DNA of 39,162 nt from positions 1-39,162 of the forward strand of contig JALHMN010000023.1 of assembly GCA_022844005.1 (NCBI GenBank). Direction: 5' to 3'. The stretch's first letter is position 1. Each line of letters starts with the position of its first letter. This stretch comes from a bacterium (GTDB taxonomy: Bacteria; Pseudomonadota; Alphaproteobacteria; Ferrovibrionales; Ferrovibrionaceae). A program made the position numbers and the translations under genes. Under the pieces are notes generated by a model. That model saw only the letters and a program-made list of their open reading frames with translations. It did no database searches and was not told the origin of the DNA. Positions 31,244-39,162 of this stretch are shown here, piece by piece.

Positions 31244-32089
31244 ATGAAGTTCGTTCGTTACGGCAAGCCCGGCAAGGAAAAGCCCGGCATGCTCGATGCC
31301 GAGGGGAAGCTCAGGGACCTGTCCGGCGTGATCGGCGACATCTCGCCGGCGACCATCCCGGGCCTTTCGAAGCTGAAGAAGCTGAAGTCCGAAAGCCTAC
31401 CGCTGGTCAAGGGCAAGCAGCGCCTGGGTGCTTGCGTCGGCGGAATCACCAACTTCTTCTGCATCGGCCTGAATTACGCCGACCACGCCGCGGAGACCGG
31501 CTCGGCGCTGCCGGAGAAGCCGATCGTCTTTTTGAAGGCCAACGGCGCCATCACCGGTCCCTTCGACGACATTCCGATCCCCAGGGGCTCCAAGACCTGC
31601 GACTGGGAAGTCGAACTCGGGGTCATCATCGGCAAGAAGACCAAGTACGTCTCGGTCAAGGACGCGATGGATTCGGTGGCCGGCTATTGCGTGGTGAACG
31701 ACGTTTCCGAGCGTGCGCTGCAGGGCTACCTGCGGCCGCAGACCCACTGGGCGCTGGGCAAGAGCCCTGACGGCTTCGGTCCCGTCGGCCCGTGGTTCGT
31801 CACCAAGGACGAGGTCAAGGACCCGCACAAGCTGAAGCTGTGGTGCTCGGTGAACGGTAAGATGCGCCAGGACGGCACCACGTCGACGATGATCTTCAAT
31901 GTGCCTCAGGTGATCTCCTTCATCAGCCAATCGATGACGCTGTATCCCGGCGACATCATCGCCACCGGCACGCCGCCCGGCGTCGGCATGGGCATGAAGC
32001 CGAAGCCCCTCTTCCTGAAGAAGGGTGACGTGATGAAGACCGGCATCGAGGGCCTCGGCGAGCAGGTCTCGAAGATGGTCGCCGACTAG
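31244..32089 (+). CDS. Fumarylacetoacetate hydrolase family protein, probable 2,4-diketo-3-deoxy acid hydrolase
   Basis: A 281-residue FAH-family protein. IGLNYADHAAETGSALPEKPIVFLKANGAITGPFDDI is the substrate-loop signature, and CDWEVELGVIIGKKTKYV holds metal-binding Glu residues. GYCVVNDVSERALQGYL and GPWFVTKDEV follow; TGTPPGVGMGMKP is the C-terminal glycine loop. With the SDR immediately before it and the UxaA dehydratase across the promoter region, it would split a 2,4-diketo acid into pyruvate and a hydroxyacid such as lactate or glycolate. It ends close to a strong hairpin that it shares with the convergent recQ. Confidence 0.92.
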   Translation: MKFVRYGKPGKEKPGMLDAEGKLRDLSGVIGDISPATIPGLSKLKKLKSESLPLVKGKQRLGACVGGITNFFCIGLNYADHAAETGSALPEKPIVFLKANGAITGPFDDIPIPRGSKTCDWEVELGVIIGKKTKYVSVKDAMDSVAGYCVVNDVSERALQGYLRPQTHWALGKSPDGFGPVGPWFVTKDEVKDPHKLKLWCSVNGKMRQDGTTSTMIFNVPQVISFISQSMTLYPGDIIATGTPPGVGMGMKPKPLFLKKGDVMKTGIEGLGEQVSKMVAD

Positions 32090-32104
32090 ACGGCTACCCG
32101 GAAT

Positions 32105-32137
32105 CCTTCGCCGCCGGTCAGTTTCCGGCGGCGAAGG
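32105..32137. terminator. 13-bp perfect hairpin between convergent genes
   Basis: CCTTCGCCGCCGG (32105-32117) and CCGGCGGCGAAGG (32125-32137) are exact reverse complements around a 7-base loop. The hairpin lies 15 bp after the FAH stop and covers the last codons and the stop of recQ. No T-tract follows, so termination would be atypical; the hairpin may instead protect the 3' ends. Confidence 0.6.
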
Positions 32138-33935
32138 CCCTGATCGCCTGGACGAAGGTCTCGCCGTAATGGGCGAGCTTGGCGGTTCCGACGCCGGGGA
32201 GTGCGGCGAAGGCATCCAGCGTCCTCGGCCGCCGGGCGGCCATTTCCCGCAAGGTCGCGTCGTGGAAGACGGTGTAGGGCGGCAGTTGCCGTTCTTCCGC
32301 CAATTGCCGGCGCAATGTCCGCAGATGCTCGAACAGGCCGCGGTCGCCATCCGGTATGGCGGCCTTGCGCGCGGCCCGGCCCGGCCCGGCGGCGGTCCGC
32401 CGCTCCTTGCGCGAAGCCTCTCGGGTCAACAGCACATGGCGCTCACCGCGCAGGATGGCGCGCACCTCGGGGCCCAGCTTCAGCGCGCCGTAGGCTTCGA
32501 GATCGGTCTCCACCAGGCCGGCGGCGATCAACTGGCGCAGGATCGAGCGCCACTGGATATCGTCCCGATCCTTGCCCACGCCGTGCACACTCAGGGTGTC
32601 ATGGCCGAAGCGGCGGATCTTCTCGCTGTCCGACCCGCGCAGCACGTCGATCACATGGCCGGCGCCAAAGCGCTCGCCGGTGCGGTAGATGGTGGAAAGC
32701 AGTTTCTGCGCTTCCACCGTGCCGTCGAAGGTTTCCACCGGCGACAGGCAGCGGTCGCAGTTGCCACAGGGCTCGGGCCGGTCCTCGCCGAAATAGCGCA
32801 GCAAGACCTGACGGCGGCAGGTCGCGGTCTCGCAGAAGCCGAGCAGTGCGTCGAGCTTACGCCGCTCGACGCGCTTCTGTTCCTCGGCGGCATCCGAGCC
32901 TTCGATGAAGCTCCTGATCTTGGCGATGTCCTCGGCACCGTAGACCATCCAGACCGTCGAGGGCTCGCCGTCGCGTCCCGCCCGGCCGGTCTCCTGATAG
33001 TAGGCTTCCAGGCTGCGCGGCAGGTCGAGATGGGCGACGAAGCGCACGTCGGGGCGATTGATGCCGAGGCCGAAGGCGATGGTCGCCACCACGATGATGC
33101 CGTCCTCGCGCAGGAAGCGCTCCAGCGTGCGCGACCTCAGTCCGGCGTCGAGACCGGCGTGATAGGGCAAGGCCTCGTACCCCTTCTCGACCAGGAAGGC
33201 GGCGATGCTCTCGGTGCGATCGCGCGACAGGCAGTACACGATGCCGGCGCCGCCGCGGTCCTGCTCGGTGAGGAATTCATGCAGCTGCTTCCGCTCGGCG
33301 ATCTTGGGTCCGATGCGGTACTGGATATTGGGACGGTCGAAGCTCGCCACGAATACCCGGGCATGCTCCATCGACAGCCGTTCCAGGATGTCGCGGCGGG
33401 TGGCGCTGTCGGCCGTCGCGGTGACGGCGATGCGCGGCACGTTCGGGAAGCGGTCGGCGAGCACGGCGAGTTTCAGGTATTCGGGGCGGAAGTCATGGCC
33501 CCACTGGGAGACGCAATGCGCCTCGTCGATGGCGAAGACCCCGATGCGGCATTCCGACAAGAGGTCGAGGAAACCTTCGGCGAAGATGCGTTCCGGCGCC
33601 ACGTAGAGGAGGTCGAGATCGCCCTGGCGCATCATCCGCTCGACCTCGCGGCGTTCCTGGCCGGAAATGGATGAATTGATGGCGCGTGCCTTCACGCCGA
33701 GTTCGTCGAGCGCCCGGACCTGGTCCTGCATCAGCGCGATCAGCGGCGAGACGACGACCCCGAACCCGGCACGGGCCAGCGCCGGGATCTGGTAGCAGAG
33801 CGACTTTCCGCCGCCCGTCGGCATGAGCACCAGCGCATCGCCACCCTCGACCACGTGGTCGACGATTGCGGCCTGGGCGCCGCGAAAGGCGGCGTAGCCG
33901 AAGACATCCTGGAGAATCTGCTGGGGATCGGACAT
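32118..33935 (-). CDS. recQ: ATP-dependent DNA helicase RecQ
   Basis: A 605-residue RecQ. Motif I MPTGGGKSLCYQIPAL, motif II AIDEAHCVSQWGHDFRPEY with the aromatic-rich loop, motif III VTATAD, and motif VI YYQETGRAGRDG are present. The RQC region has a zinc site (CETATCRRQVLLRYF, then PCGNCDRC). The C-terminal HRDC domain runs from about 515 and includes LPGVGTAKLAHYGETFVQAI. It unwinds recombination and replication-fork intermediates. The ATG at 33935 was chosen because the alignment with RecQ starts at DPQQILQDVFGYAAFRG; the frame upstream is antisense to the next SDR gene. Confidence 0.97.
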   Translation of the reverse strand: MSDPQQILQDVFGYAAFRGAQAAIVDHVVEGGDALVLMPTGGGKSLCYQIPALARAGFGVVVSPLIALMQDQVRALDELGVKARAINSSISGQERREVERMMRQGDLDLLYVAPERIFAEGFLDLLSECRIGVFAIDEAHCVSQWGHDFRPEYLKLAVLADRFPNVPRIAVTATADSATRRDILERLSMEHARVFVASFDRPNIQYRIGPKIAERKQLHEFLTEQDRGGAGIVYCLSRDRTESIAAFLVEKGYEALPYHAGLDAGLRSRTLERFLREDGIIVVATIAFGLGINRPDVRFVAHLDLPRSLEAYYQETGRAGRDGEPSTVWMVYGAEDIAKIRSFIEGSDAAEEQKRVERRKLDALLGFCETATCRRQVLLRYFGEDRPEPCGNCDRCLSPVETFDGTVEAQKLLSTIYRTGERFGAGHVIDVLRGSDSEKIRRFGHDTLSVHGVGKDRDDIQWRSILRQLIAAGLVETDLEAYGALKLGPEVRAILRGERHVLLTREASRKERRTAAGPGRAARKAAIPDGDRGLFEHLRTLRRQLAEERQLPPYTVFHDATLREMAARRPRTLDAFAALPGVGTAKLAHYGETFVQAIRAFAAGN

Positions 33936-33982
33936 GAGGTACCGATACCCCGATAGCAGGGCCTCCCGAGTCGATGGAAGCG

Positions 33983-34738
33983 TCAGTAGGTGGAGCGGCC
34001 GCCGGAAATGTCGAAGGTGGCGCCGGTGGAGAAGGAGCATTCCTCGGAAGCGAGCCAAGCCACCAGGGCGGCCACCTCCTTGGGTTCGACCAGGCGGGCC
34101 ATCGGGATCTTGGACACCATGTAGGCGATGTGCTCCGGCGTCATCTGTTTCAGGATATCCGTCCGTCCCGCCGCCGGCGTCACGCAGTTCACCAGGACAT
34201 TGCTGTCCGCCAGCTCCTTCGCCAGCGACTTGGTCAGGGTGATCATCCCGGCCTTGGATATGCTGTAGGGGGCCGCGTTCGGATTGCCTTCCTTGCCGGC
34301 CACGGACGACATGTTGATGATGCGGCCGTAGCCGCGCTCCTTCATTCCCGGCGCTATCGCGGCCGAGCAGATGAAGGCCGAGGTCAGGTTGACCTCGAGA
34401 ATCCGGCGAAACTCGCCGGGCGTGTATTCCCAGGTCTTGCGGTTGGGACCGGCGATGCCGGCGTTGTTGACGAGAATGTCGATGGGACCGAGTTCGTCCG
34501 CGGTCTGCGATACGGCTTCCTCGACGGCGACCTCGTCGGTCACGTCGATGACGATCTGGCCGGTCTTGCCCTTCGCCTTGAGCGAGCGTTCGGCATCGTC
34601 GAGTGCCCGCTTGTCCATGTCCCACAGCGAGACGCGAGCGCCCGATTCGAGGAATCGCTCGGCGATGGCGAGCCCGAACCCGCGGGCCGCGCCGGTGACG
34701 ACCGCCACCTTGTGCTTGAGATCGATCTGGTTCGCCAT
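33983..34738 (-). CDS. Short-chain dehydrogenase/reductase
   Basis: A 251-residue classical SDR with all motifs: VTGAARGFGLAIA, LWDMD (acidic, favouring NAD), LVNNAGIAG, NMSSVAG (catalytic Ser) and YSISKAG (Tyr and Lys). ISGGRSTY is the C-terminal mark. Similar proteins act on sugar acids or 3-oxoacyl groups. The gene precedes recQ on the same strand by 47 bp and is divergent from a rhodanese gene. Function cannot be narrowed. Confidence 0.93.
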   Translation of the reverse strand: MANQIDLKHKVAVVTGAARGFGLAIAERFLESGARVSLWDMDKRALDDAERSLKAKGKTGQIVIDVTDEVAVEEAVSQTADELGPIDILVNNAGIAGPNRKTWEYTPGEFRRILEVNLTSAFICSAAIAPGMKERGYGRIINMSSVAGKEGNPNAAPYSISKAGMITLTKSLAKELADSNVLVNCVTPAAGRTDILKQMTPEHIAYMVSKIPMARLVEPKEVAALVAWLASEECSFSTGATFDISGGRSTY

Positions 34739-34860
34739 TCGGATTCAACCTTCGATTTGATGCCGACGCTAGCACGGGCGGCGCGAGCAGGGCACGCCGA
34801 TTTGACGCAGGCTGTGGCCGGCGTCACCATCCCGCCGACTAGATTCCGGAGGAGAGCGCC

Positions 34861-35280
34861 TTGCCTGCAAAGATGAAGAAGGGATTCCGCGCGCTGGTCG
34901 ACGAGGCGATGGCCGAGGTCGAGACGCTGTCCGTCGAGGCGGCGAAGAAGCTGCACGGCGACCCCGACACGGTTTTCGTCGATATCCGCGACATCCGCGA
35001 GTTGGAACGCGAAGGCGCCGTACCGGGCGCGGTGCACGCGCCGCGCGGCATGCTGGAATTCTGGGTCGATCCGGACAGTCCCTATTTCCGGCCGGTCTTC
35101 GGCGAGGGCAAGAAGTACGTCTTCTTCTGCGCCGCCGGCTGGCGCTCGGCACTGGCGACCAAGGCCGTGCAGGACATGGGCCTGCCGCGGGTCTCCCATA
35201 TCGAAGGCGGATTCGGGGCTTGGCGCGATACCGGCGGGCCGATTGAGAAGAAGGAAGCGAAGCCGAAGCCCGGCGCCTAG
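34861..35280 (+). CDS. Rhodanese-like domain protein
   Basis: A 139-residue single-domain rhodanese. DTVFVDIRDIRELEREGAVPGAVHAPRGMLEFW matches the first half. The active loop is FFCAAGWRSALA, with the catalytic Cys at 90 in the C-x-x-G-x-R pattern. It transfers or carries persulfide sulfur. The start is TTG at 34861, chosen because GGAGG lies 8 nt upstream; an ATG at 34873 has no well-placed ribosome site. The stop overlaps the convergent DUF938 gene by 4 bp. Confidence 0.92.
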   Translation: MPAKMKKGFRALVDEAMAEVETLSVEAAKKLHGDPDTVFVDIRDIRELEREGAVPGAVHAPRGMLEFWVDPDSPYFRPVFGEGKKYVFFCAAGWRSALATKAVQDMGLPRVSHIEGGFGAWRDTGGPIEKKEAKPKPGA

Positions 35281-35897
35281 AGGCGGCGGAACACCACCGT
35301 CAGGTTGTTGGCCGGCATCGGATGCACATCCGGCGGGCCGAAGCCCGACCTGGCGGCCAGATCGGCCACGGCTTCTAGATCGCGCACGCCCCAGCGCGGG
35401 TCCCGGGCCTTGAGCGAGGCATCGAAATCGGCATTGCTGGGAGCCGTATGCGCGCCTCCCTGTCGATAGGGGCCATAGAGCGCGATCGGCCGGCCCGGAG
35501 CGAGCAGCGTGGCGGCGCCGGCAAACAGCCCCTCGGCCGCCTCCCAGGGGGCGATGTGGATCATGTTGATGCACACGATCAGCCGGATCGGCTGTTCCAT
35601 CGCCCGCGCCGTCGCCGGCCATGCCGGATCCGTGGTGTCGAGCGCCAGCGCGGGCAGCATCAGGTTGGCGACCCCGGCACCCCAGGCCGCCACAGAAGCG
35701 CGTGCCGCCTCGCCCGGATCGGAGCATTGCCAGACGGTTCCCGGCGGCAGGTGCGGGGCGAAATGCCAGGCATGTTCGCCGCTGCCGCTCGCGATCTCGA
35801 GCACCGCGCCGTCATCCGGGAAGAGCGGCCGCAGCCGCTCCAGGATGGCGTCGCGGTTGCGCGCGGTCGCCGGGGCGTAGAGACGCGCGTCAGCCAC
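35277..35897 (-). CDS. DUF938 family SAM-dependent methyltransferase-like protein
   Basis: A 206-residue protein. APATARNRDAILERLRPLFPDDGAVLEIASGSGEHAWHFA contains the family N-terminus and the SAM-binding E-I-A-S-G-S-G loop. VWQCSDP, INMIHIAPWEAAEGLFAGAATLL and LYGPYRQGGAHTAPSNADFDASLKARDPRWGVRD are DUF938 marks. The substrate is not known. The GTG start overlaps the RidA stop by 8 bp. Confidence 0.92.
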   Translation of the reverse strand: MADARLYAPATARNRDAILERLRPLFPDDGAVLEIASGSGEHAWHFAPHLPPGTVWQCSDPGEAARASVAAWGAGVANLMLPALALDTTDPAWPATARAMEQPIRLIVCINMIHIAPWEAAEGLFAGAATLLAPGRPIALYGPYRQGGAHTAPSNADFDASLKARDPRWGVRDLEAVADLAARSGFGPPDVHPMPANNLTVVFRRL

Positions 35898-36288
35898 CGG
35901 CGCCGATGATGGCCACCGCCTCGATCTCGACCACGACGAGAGGGTGGGCGAGAGCGCGGATCTCCACCAGGGTGGAGACCGGAAAGTCGCCGCTGAAGAA
36001 CTCTCGCCGCGCCCGCCAGACCTCCTCGCGCCGCCGGATGTCGGTGACGAAGACGTTGATCTTCACCACGTCGTCCACCTTGGCGCCGGCCGCCTCCAGC
36101 AAGGCCCGAATCTTGGCGAACACCGCCTTGGCCTGGCGGTACATGCTGTCGCCGCCGTCGGGTTCGCCGTCCTTGATGTCGGGCACCATGCCGGCGACGT
36201 AGACGTGTTCCCCAATCTTCAGGCAGTTCGACCAGGTCTGCGGCGGCGGTTCCTGGACCTGCGGGCTGCCGATGCGCTGCTTCTTCAC
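35890..36288 (-). CDS. RidA-family protein (second copy)
   Basis: A 132-residue RidA-like protein with AGGAG seven bases before its GTG start. LKIGEHVYVAGMVPD is the family start, and the tail RALAHPLVVVEIEAVAII keeps the V-E-I-E-A pattern. The tail has HPL where typical RidA has P-x-x-x-V-E, and Arg in FPVSTLVEIRALA takes the family position of the carboxylate-binding Arg only loosely. It may be a RidA subgroup with another role. Neighbours are the hydroxyacid dehydrogenase upstream and DUF938 downstream. Confidence 0.9.
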   Translation of the reverse strand: MKKQRIGSPQVQEPPPQTWSNCLKIGEHVYVAGMVPDIKDGEPDGGDSMYRQAKAVFAKIRALLEAAGAKVDDVVKINVFVTDIRRREEVWRARREFFSGDFPVSTLVEIRALAHPLVVVEIEAVAIIGAGG

Positions 36289-36306
36289 TGGAACACTCCT
36301 CGACTG

Positions 36307-37242
36307 TCAGACGGGCGTCAGAAGCGGCCGGCCGGCGAAATGCGCGGCCAGATTGTCGAGGACCAGCCGGCCCATCGCCTCCCGCGTTTCTTCCGTGCCG
36401 CTGCCGGCATGCGGCTGCAGCACGACGTTCTCCAGCCCGAGCAGGGCCTCGGGCACGCGCGGCTCATCGGCGAAGACGTCGAGCCCGGCCTGACCCAGAC
36501 GCCCCTCGGTCAATGCCGCCACCAGCGCCGCCTCGTCCACGACCGAGCCGCGCGAGACATTTATCAGGGTTCCCCTGGGGCCCAGCGCGTCGAGAACGCG
36601 CCGGTCGACGGCGTGCCGCGTGGCGGCGCCGCCGGGGCAGGTCAGGATCAGGAAGTCGACGGCGGCCGCCATCGCGGCGAGGTCACGGTGATAGGTATAG
36701 GGCAATTCGGGCTTGGCGTTCGGCCCGCAGTAATGCACCTCGCATCCAAACGGCAGCAGCCGGCGCGCCACGGCTTGGCCGATCCGCCCCATGCCGAAGA
36801 TGCCGGCGCGGTGTTTCCCCATGCGGCGGCTGAGCGGCATGTTGGCCTCCAACCAGCGGCCCTGGCGGACATAGGTGTCGCCGGCGACGATACGGCGCTG
36901 CACCGCAAGCAACAGCGCCAGCGCCATGTCGGCGACACATTCGGTCAGCACATCCGGCGTGTTGGTCACGGGGATGCCGCGGCCGCGGCAATGGACGACA
37001 TCGACCGCATCGGTGCCGACGGCGAAACAGGCGACGATCTCGAGTTTGGGCAGCACTTCCAGCACCGGCCGGCGGGCGCCGACGGCGCCGTAAGTCACCA
37101 GCGCGCGAACGCGCCCGCGCACGTCCTCGGGCAGGCCCGACGGATCGTCGGGATCCTCATGGTGGTGAAGCACGTAGGTCGACTCCAGCTCGGAGACGAC
37201 CATCGGCAGCATGGTGCCGACCAGCAGGACCTCGGGTTTCAC
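36307..37242 (-). CDS. D-isomer-specific 2-hydroxyacid dehydrogenase
   Basis: A 311-residue NAD(P)-dependent dehydrogenase. The coenzyme motif is GIFGMGRIGQAVARRL. The catalytic triad is the Arg in INVSRGSVVDEAAL, the Glu in LDVFADEPRVP and the His in LQPHAGSGTEETR. CFAVGTDAVDV and VTNTPDVLTECVADMAL are family marks. It probably reduces glyoxylate or hydroxypyruvate, or oxidises a D-2-hydroxyacid. The GTG start has a GGGGAGG ribosome site. The closest named enzymes are glyoxylate/hydroxypyruvate reductases. Confidence 0.93.
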   Translation of the reverse strand: MKPEVLLVGTMLPMVVSELESTYVLHHHEDPDDPSGLPEDVRGRVRALVTYGAVGARRPVLEVLPKLEIVACFAVGTDAVDVVHCRGRGIPVTNTPDVLTECVADMALALLLAVQRRIVAGDTYVRQGRWLEANMPLSRRMGKHRAGIFGMGRIGQAVARRLLPFGCEVHYCGPNAKPELPYTYHRDLAAMAAAVDFLILTCPGGAATRHAVDRRVLDALGPRGTLINVSRGSVVDEAALVAALTEGRLGQAGLDVFADEPRVPEALLGLENVVLQPHAGSGTEETREAMGRLVLDNLAAHFAGRPLLTPV

Positions 37243-37300
37243 ACGCGCCCTCCCCGTTCACCCCGCGATCATAGCGTGATCGCGCGGATGGGCGAGAGGT

Positions 37301-38413
37301 TCAGGCGGCGACCTTGCCGATCTTGTTGATCAGGTAATCGAGATTGGCGCCATCGACCGTATCCTCAGCCCGGGTGAGCAGCCGCTCGATCATTCTTTCG
37401 GTGAAGCGCTGCCTGTCGCCCGGCTCGCCGTCATGGCGCATCTCGCCCGCCACGTCGATCGCGGCGCGGGCCAGGGGATAGAGGTCCATGGGCAGCTTGC
37501 AATGCTGGTAGAGAGCCTTCAGGCCGAGTTCGCCGGGATCGTGGATCAGCTTGTGGGCGTTGACGACGCCAATGCCCGCGATTTCGGCCACGGCCGCCTC
37601 GAAGAAGTCGATATCGCCGAGGCAGAGGGCGCGCAGCACGATGGTGGGCGTCAGGCGGCGGTTGGTGTTCAGCTGGTGCACGAGGCGGATCACGTCCGGC
37701 TGGTTGGCGTCGGCCGTGAGCGACAGGGTCACCCGCTCGCGAGTCGACAGCACCAGATCGGTCGCCATGTCGGGCGTCAGTTCGTGATGGGCGACCAGAT
37801 GGTCGCGAAGACTGTCCGATACCAGCGTGACCAGCCGTTCGGCGATGCCGAGCGGCAACTTGGGTCGTGTCGCCATCGGGGCGTTGACCCGGGCGCTGCT
37901 GCCGAACCGGTCGAGGGCGCGGGCAAGGGCTGCCTCGCCGATTTCGGCGGTCTGGTTCTCCATGAGGGTCGCGACCGCTTCCTCGCCGCCCTTCTCGGTC
38001 AGCGCGGACACCACATCCGCGGCCAGGTCGGCGCGCTTGGCGACCGCGACCTGGTGCTCGCCGGAGGTGGTGGCGACGATCTCGATCAGGTCCTCGTCGG
38101 TCAGCACGCTGGAGAATTCCAGCATCGGCGCCGCCACCCGGGCGACGTCGCGCGCCAGTGCCAGCGCGATGTCGTGCGGCACTTCGCGGGTACGCTTCAG
38201 CTGGTCGGCCAGGGCCGCGCGGACGCGGACCTCGGTGTCGCGCACGAAGGTACGGAAAATCTCCTCCGCCAGCGCGCGTTCGCGCTCGCCCAGTTGCAGG
38301 TTGGAGAAGGCGATCGCCACCTTCGAGGCGGTGGCTTCCCGGCCCGCGGGGGATGGATCGCGCAGCAGCTTCTCGACATCGGCCGCCGAAAGCATGACAG
38401 GTTGTTCGGCCAA
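37301..38413 (-). CDS. DUF2336 domain protein
   Basis: About 370 residues, mostly alpha-helical HEAT-like repeats: MLSAADVEKLLRDPSPAGREATASKVA, FRTFVRDTEVRVRAALADQLKRT, LPHDI-like VPHDIALALARDVARVAAPMLEFSSVLTDEDLIEI. This is the pattern of DUF2336, which is common in Alphaproteobacteria and of unknown function. Soluble, no signal. I prefer the TTG at 38413 because GGAGG lies five bases upstream. An ATG at 38395 and a further TTG at 38464 are alternatives. Homologues often lie near motility or signalling genes; here that is not evident. Confidence 0.82.
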   Translation of the reverse strand: MAEQPVMLSAADVEKLLRDPSPAGREATASKVAIAFSNLQLGERERALAEEIFRTFVRDTEVRVRAALADQLKRTREVPHDIALALARDVARVAAPMLEFSSVLTDEDLIEIVATTSGEHQVAVAKRADLAADVVSALTEKGGEEAVATLMENQTAEIGEAALARALDRFGSSARVNAPMATRPKLPLGIAERLVTLVSDSLRDHLVAHHELTPDMATDLVLSTRERVTLSLTADANQPDVIRLVHQLNTNRRLTPTIVLRALCLGDIDFFEAAVAEIAGIGVVNAHKLIHDPGELGLKALYQHCKLPMDLYPLARAAIDVAGEMRHDGEPGDRQRFTERMIERLLTRAEDTVDGANLDYLINKIGKVAA

Positions 38414-38489
38414 GACCGCCTCCACCGGACTTTTCAGAATCGCCAGGCAGTTTAGGGCGGACAAAGTTAACCGAGCTTAAACGCCGCGC

Positions 38490-39162
38490 TCAGGTGAGTA
38501 GCCCGCGCAGCCGCGCCACCCTTTCCTCCGGATCGATGGCGAGCCGGCCGATCACCTCGATGCGGCGGTCCTCGAGCACGGAGGCGCGGTCGCGCCTTTC
38601 GGACTCGCGCGCAATGACCTGGTCGCGATGCGCGAGCAGGGCTTCGATGTCGGGCCGGAACAGGTGCAACAGGGCGCCGACCCAGTCGTTCACGCCCGGA
38701 TGCGGATCGACCAGGCGGACGGCGAATCGCGGCAGGAGGCGCGCCAGCGTCTCCGCGGGCGTCCAGGCCTCGTCGGTCACCCAGCGGTTGACGGTGAAGA
38801 GGGCGACCGGATCGCCATAGTCGTCCATCGAGATGGCAACCAGATGGGTGGCGGAAGGGAGCCGGCCCGGCGCGGCGGCACGGCGGATGAAGGTATGGAA
38901 GTGGCCATGCTCGGGATGGCCGGTCCGGTGCGCGTGATAGTAGTACTGCGATCCCGAGGTCGGATCGAACACATCCCCCTCGGGATAGTGGGTGTATTCG
39001 TAAAACTGGCCCTGTCCGCGAAGGATTTCCGCGGTGACATTGCTGCCCGCCTGCAGCAGGACCTGTTTGGCCGCGAGCAGGGTCTCGCCGGCTTCCAGCA
39101 TGGGCGCCAGACGGCGCTTGGGCAGGGTCTCGATGCCCGGAACGGCCAGCCGGGGCAGCGGC
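38490..39162 (-). CDS. DUF6969-like protein, 5' end cut by the window edge
   Basis: The frame continues without a stop to the right edge, so the N-terminus is outside. The visible 223 or so codons include a preceding RLAVPGIETLPKRRLAPMLEAG segment. Then follow QGQFYEYTHYPEGDVFDPTSGSQYYYHAH, HPEHGHFHTFIRR (His-rich, possible metal site), and THLVAISMDDYGDPVALFTVNRWVTDE. The end is a charged helical region (HRDQVIARESERRDR). The family of unknown function DUF6969 is my best match from memory. No catalytic function can be assigned. Confidence 0.65.
   Translation of the reverse strand, partial: PLPRLAVPGIETLPKRRLAPMLEAGETLLAAKQVLLQAGSNVTAEILRGQGQFYEYTHYPEGDVFDPTSGSQYYYHAHRTGHPEHGHFHTFIRRAAAPGRLPSATHLVAISMDDYGDPVALFTVNRWVTDEAWTPAETLARLLPRFAVRLVDPHPGVNDWVGALLHLFRPDIEALLAHRDQVIARESERRDRASVLEDRRIEVIGRLAIDPEERVARLRGLLT

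Overview
The window is a dense, high-GC chromosomal segment, most likely from an alphaproteobacterium of the Rhodospirillales type. This rests on four things: uniformly GC-rich third codon positions, a DUF2336 protein (a family largely confined to Alphaproteobacteria), a FliK-like flagellar gene behind a near-perfect sigma-54 promoter, and short interspersed palindromic repeats. The species cannot be named. I see no rRNA, tRNA, CRISPR array, transposase or integrase.

Left part (1-8240). The window opens in the N-terminal half of a FliK-like hook-length gene (minus strand), divergent from mnmA. A DUF4286-like gene follows. It converges on an unusual helix-turn-helix gene that carries three copies of an 18-bp palindrome, one in each codon phase, and an in-frame 186-bp palindromic repeat. 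Next come an unknown multi-span membrane protein and a MocR/GntR-aminotransferase regulator. The regulator is divergent from a paiB - GNAT - flavin-nucleotide-binding operon.

Middle-left (8242-13355). A minus-strand run reads glyoxalase-like - GST - MOSC - leader with candidate attenuator - DapA-family lyase. A His/Tyr-rich lipoprotein lies upstream of it. Then comes a compositionally foreign cassette: a pesticin-type lysozyme divergent from a lipoprotein whose last ~80 codons are strikingly AT-rich, translationally coupled to a 96-residue unknown protein.

Centre (13387-30369). A long co-directional minus-strand array has mostly overlapping or closely spaced genes: UxaA-type dehydratase, Slt transglycosylase, HAD dehalogenase, alpha/beta hydrolase, Thr/Ser dehydratase, SDR, DedA, class II aldolase, aldehyde dehydrogenase, RidA, glycerophosphodiesterase, FemAB-like acyltransferase, HyuA, HyuB and a CinA/PncC-like protein. 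Many genes handle small carbonyl, amide or amino-acid substrates, so a catabolic role is likely; the exact substrate is not evident.

Right part (30487-39162). An SDR and a fumarylacetoacetate-hydrolase-family gene diverge from the UxaA gene, a layout that fits a non-phosphorylative sugar-acid pathway. RecQ follows, converging at a 13-bp perfect hairpin. After it come another SDR, a rhodanese, a DUF938 methyltransferase, a second RidA, a D-2-hydroxyacid dehydrogenase, a DUF2336 protein and a partial DUF6969-like gene cut by the right edge.

Most unusual signals: the self-contained palindrome set in the HTH gene, the lysozyme/lipoprotein cassette with its AT-rich tail, the candidate attenuator before the DapA-family gene, and the sigma-54 promoter before the FliK-like gene.
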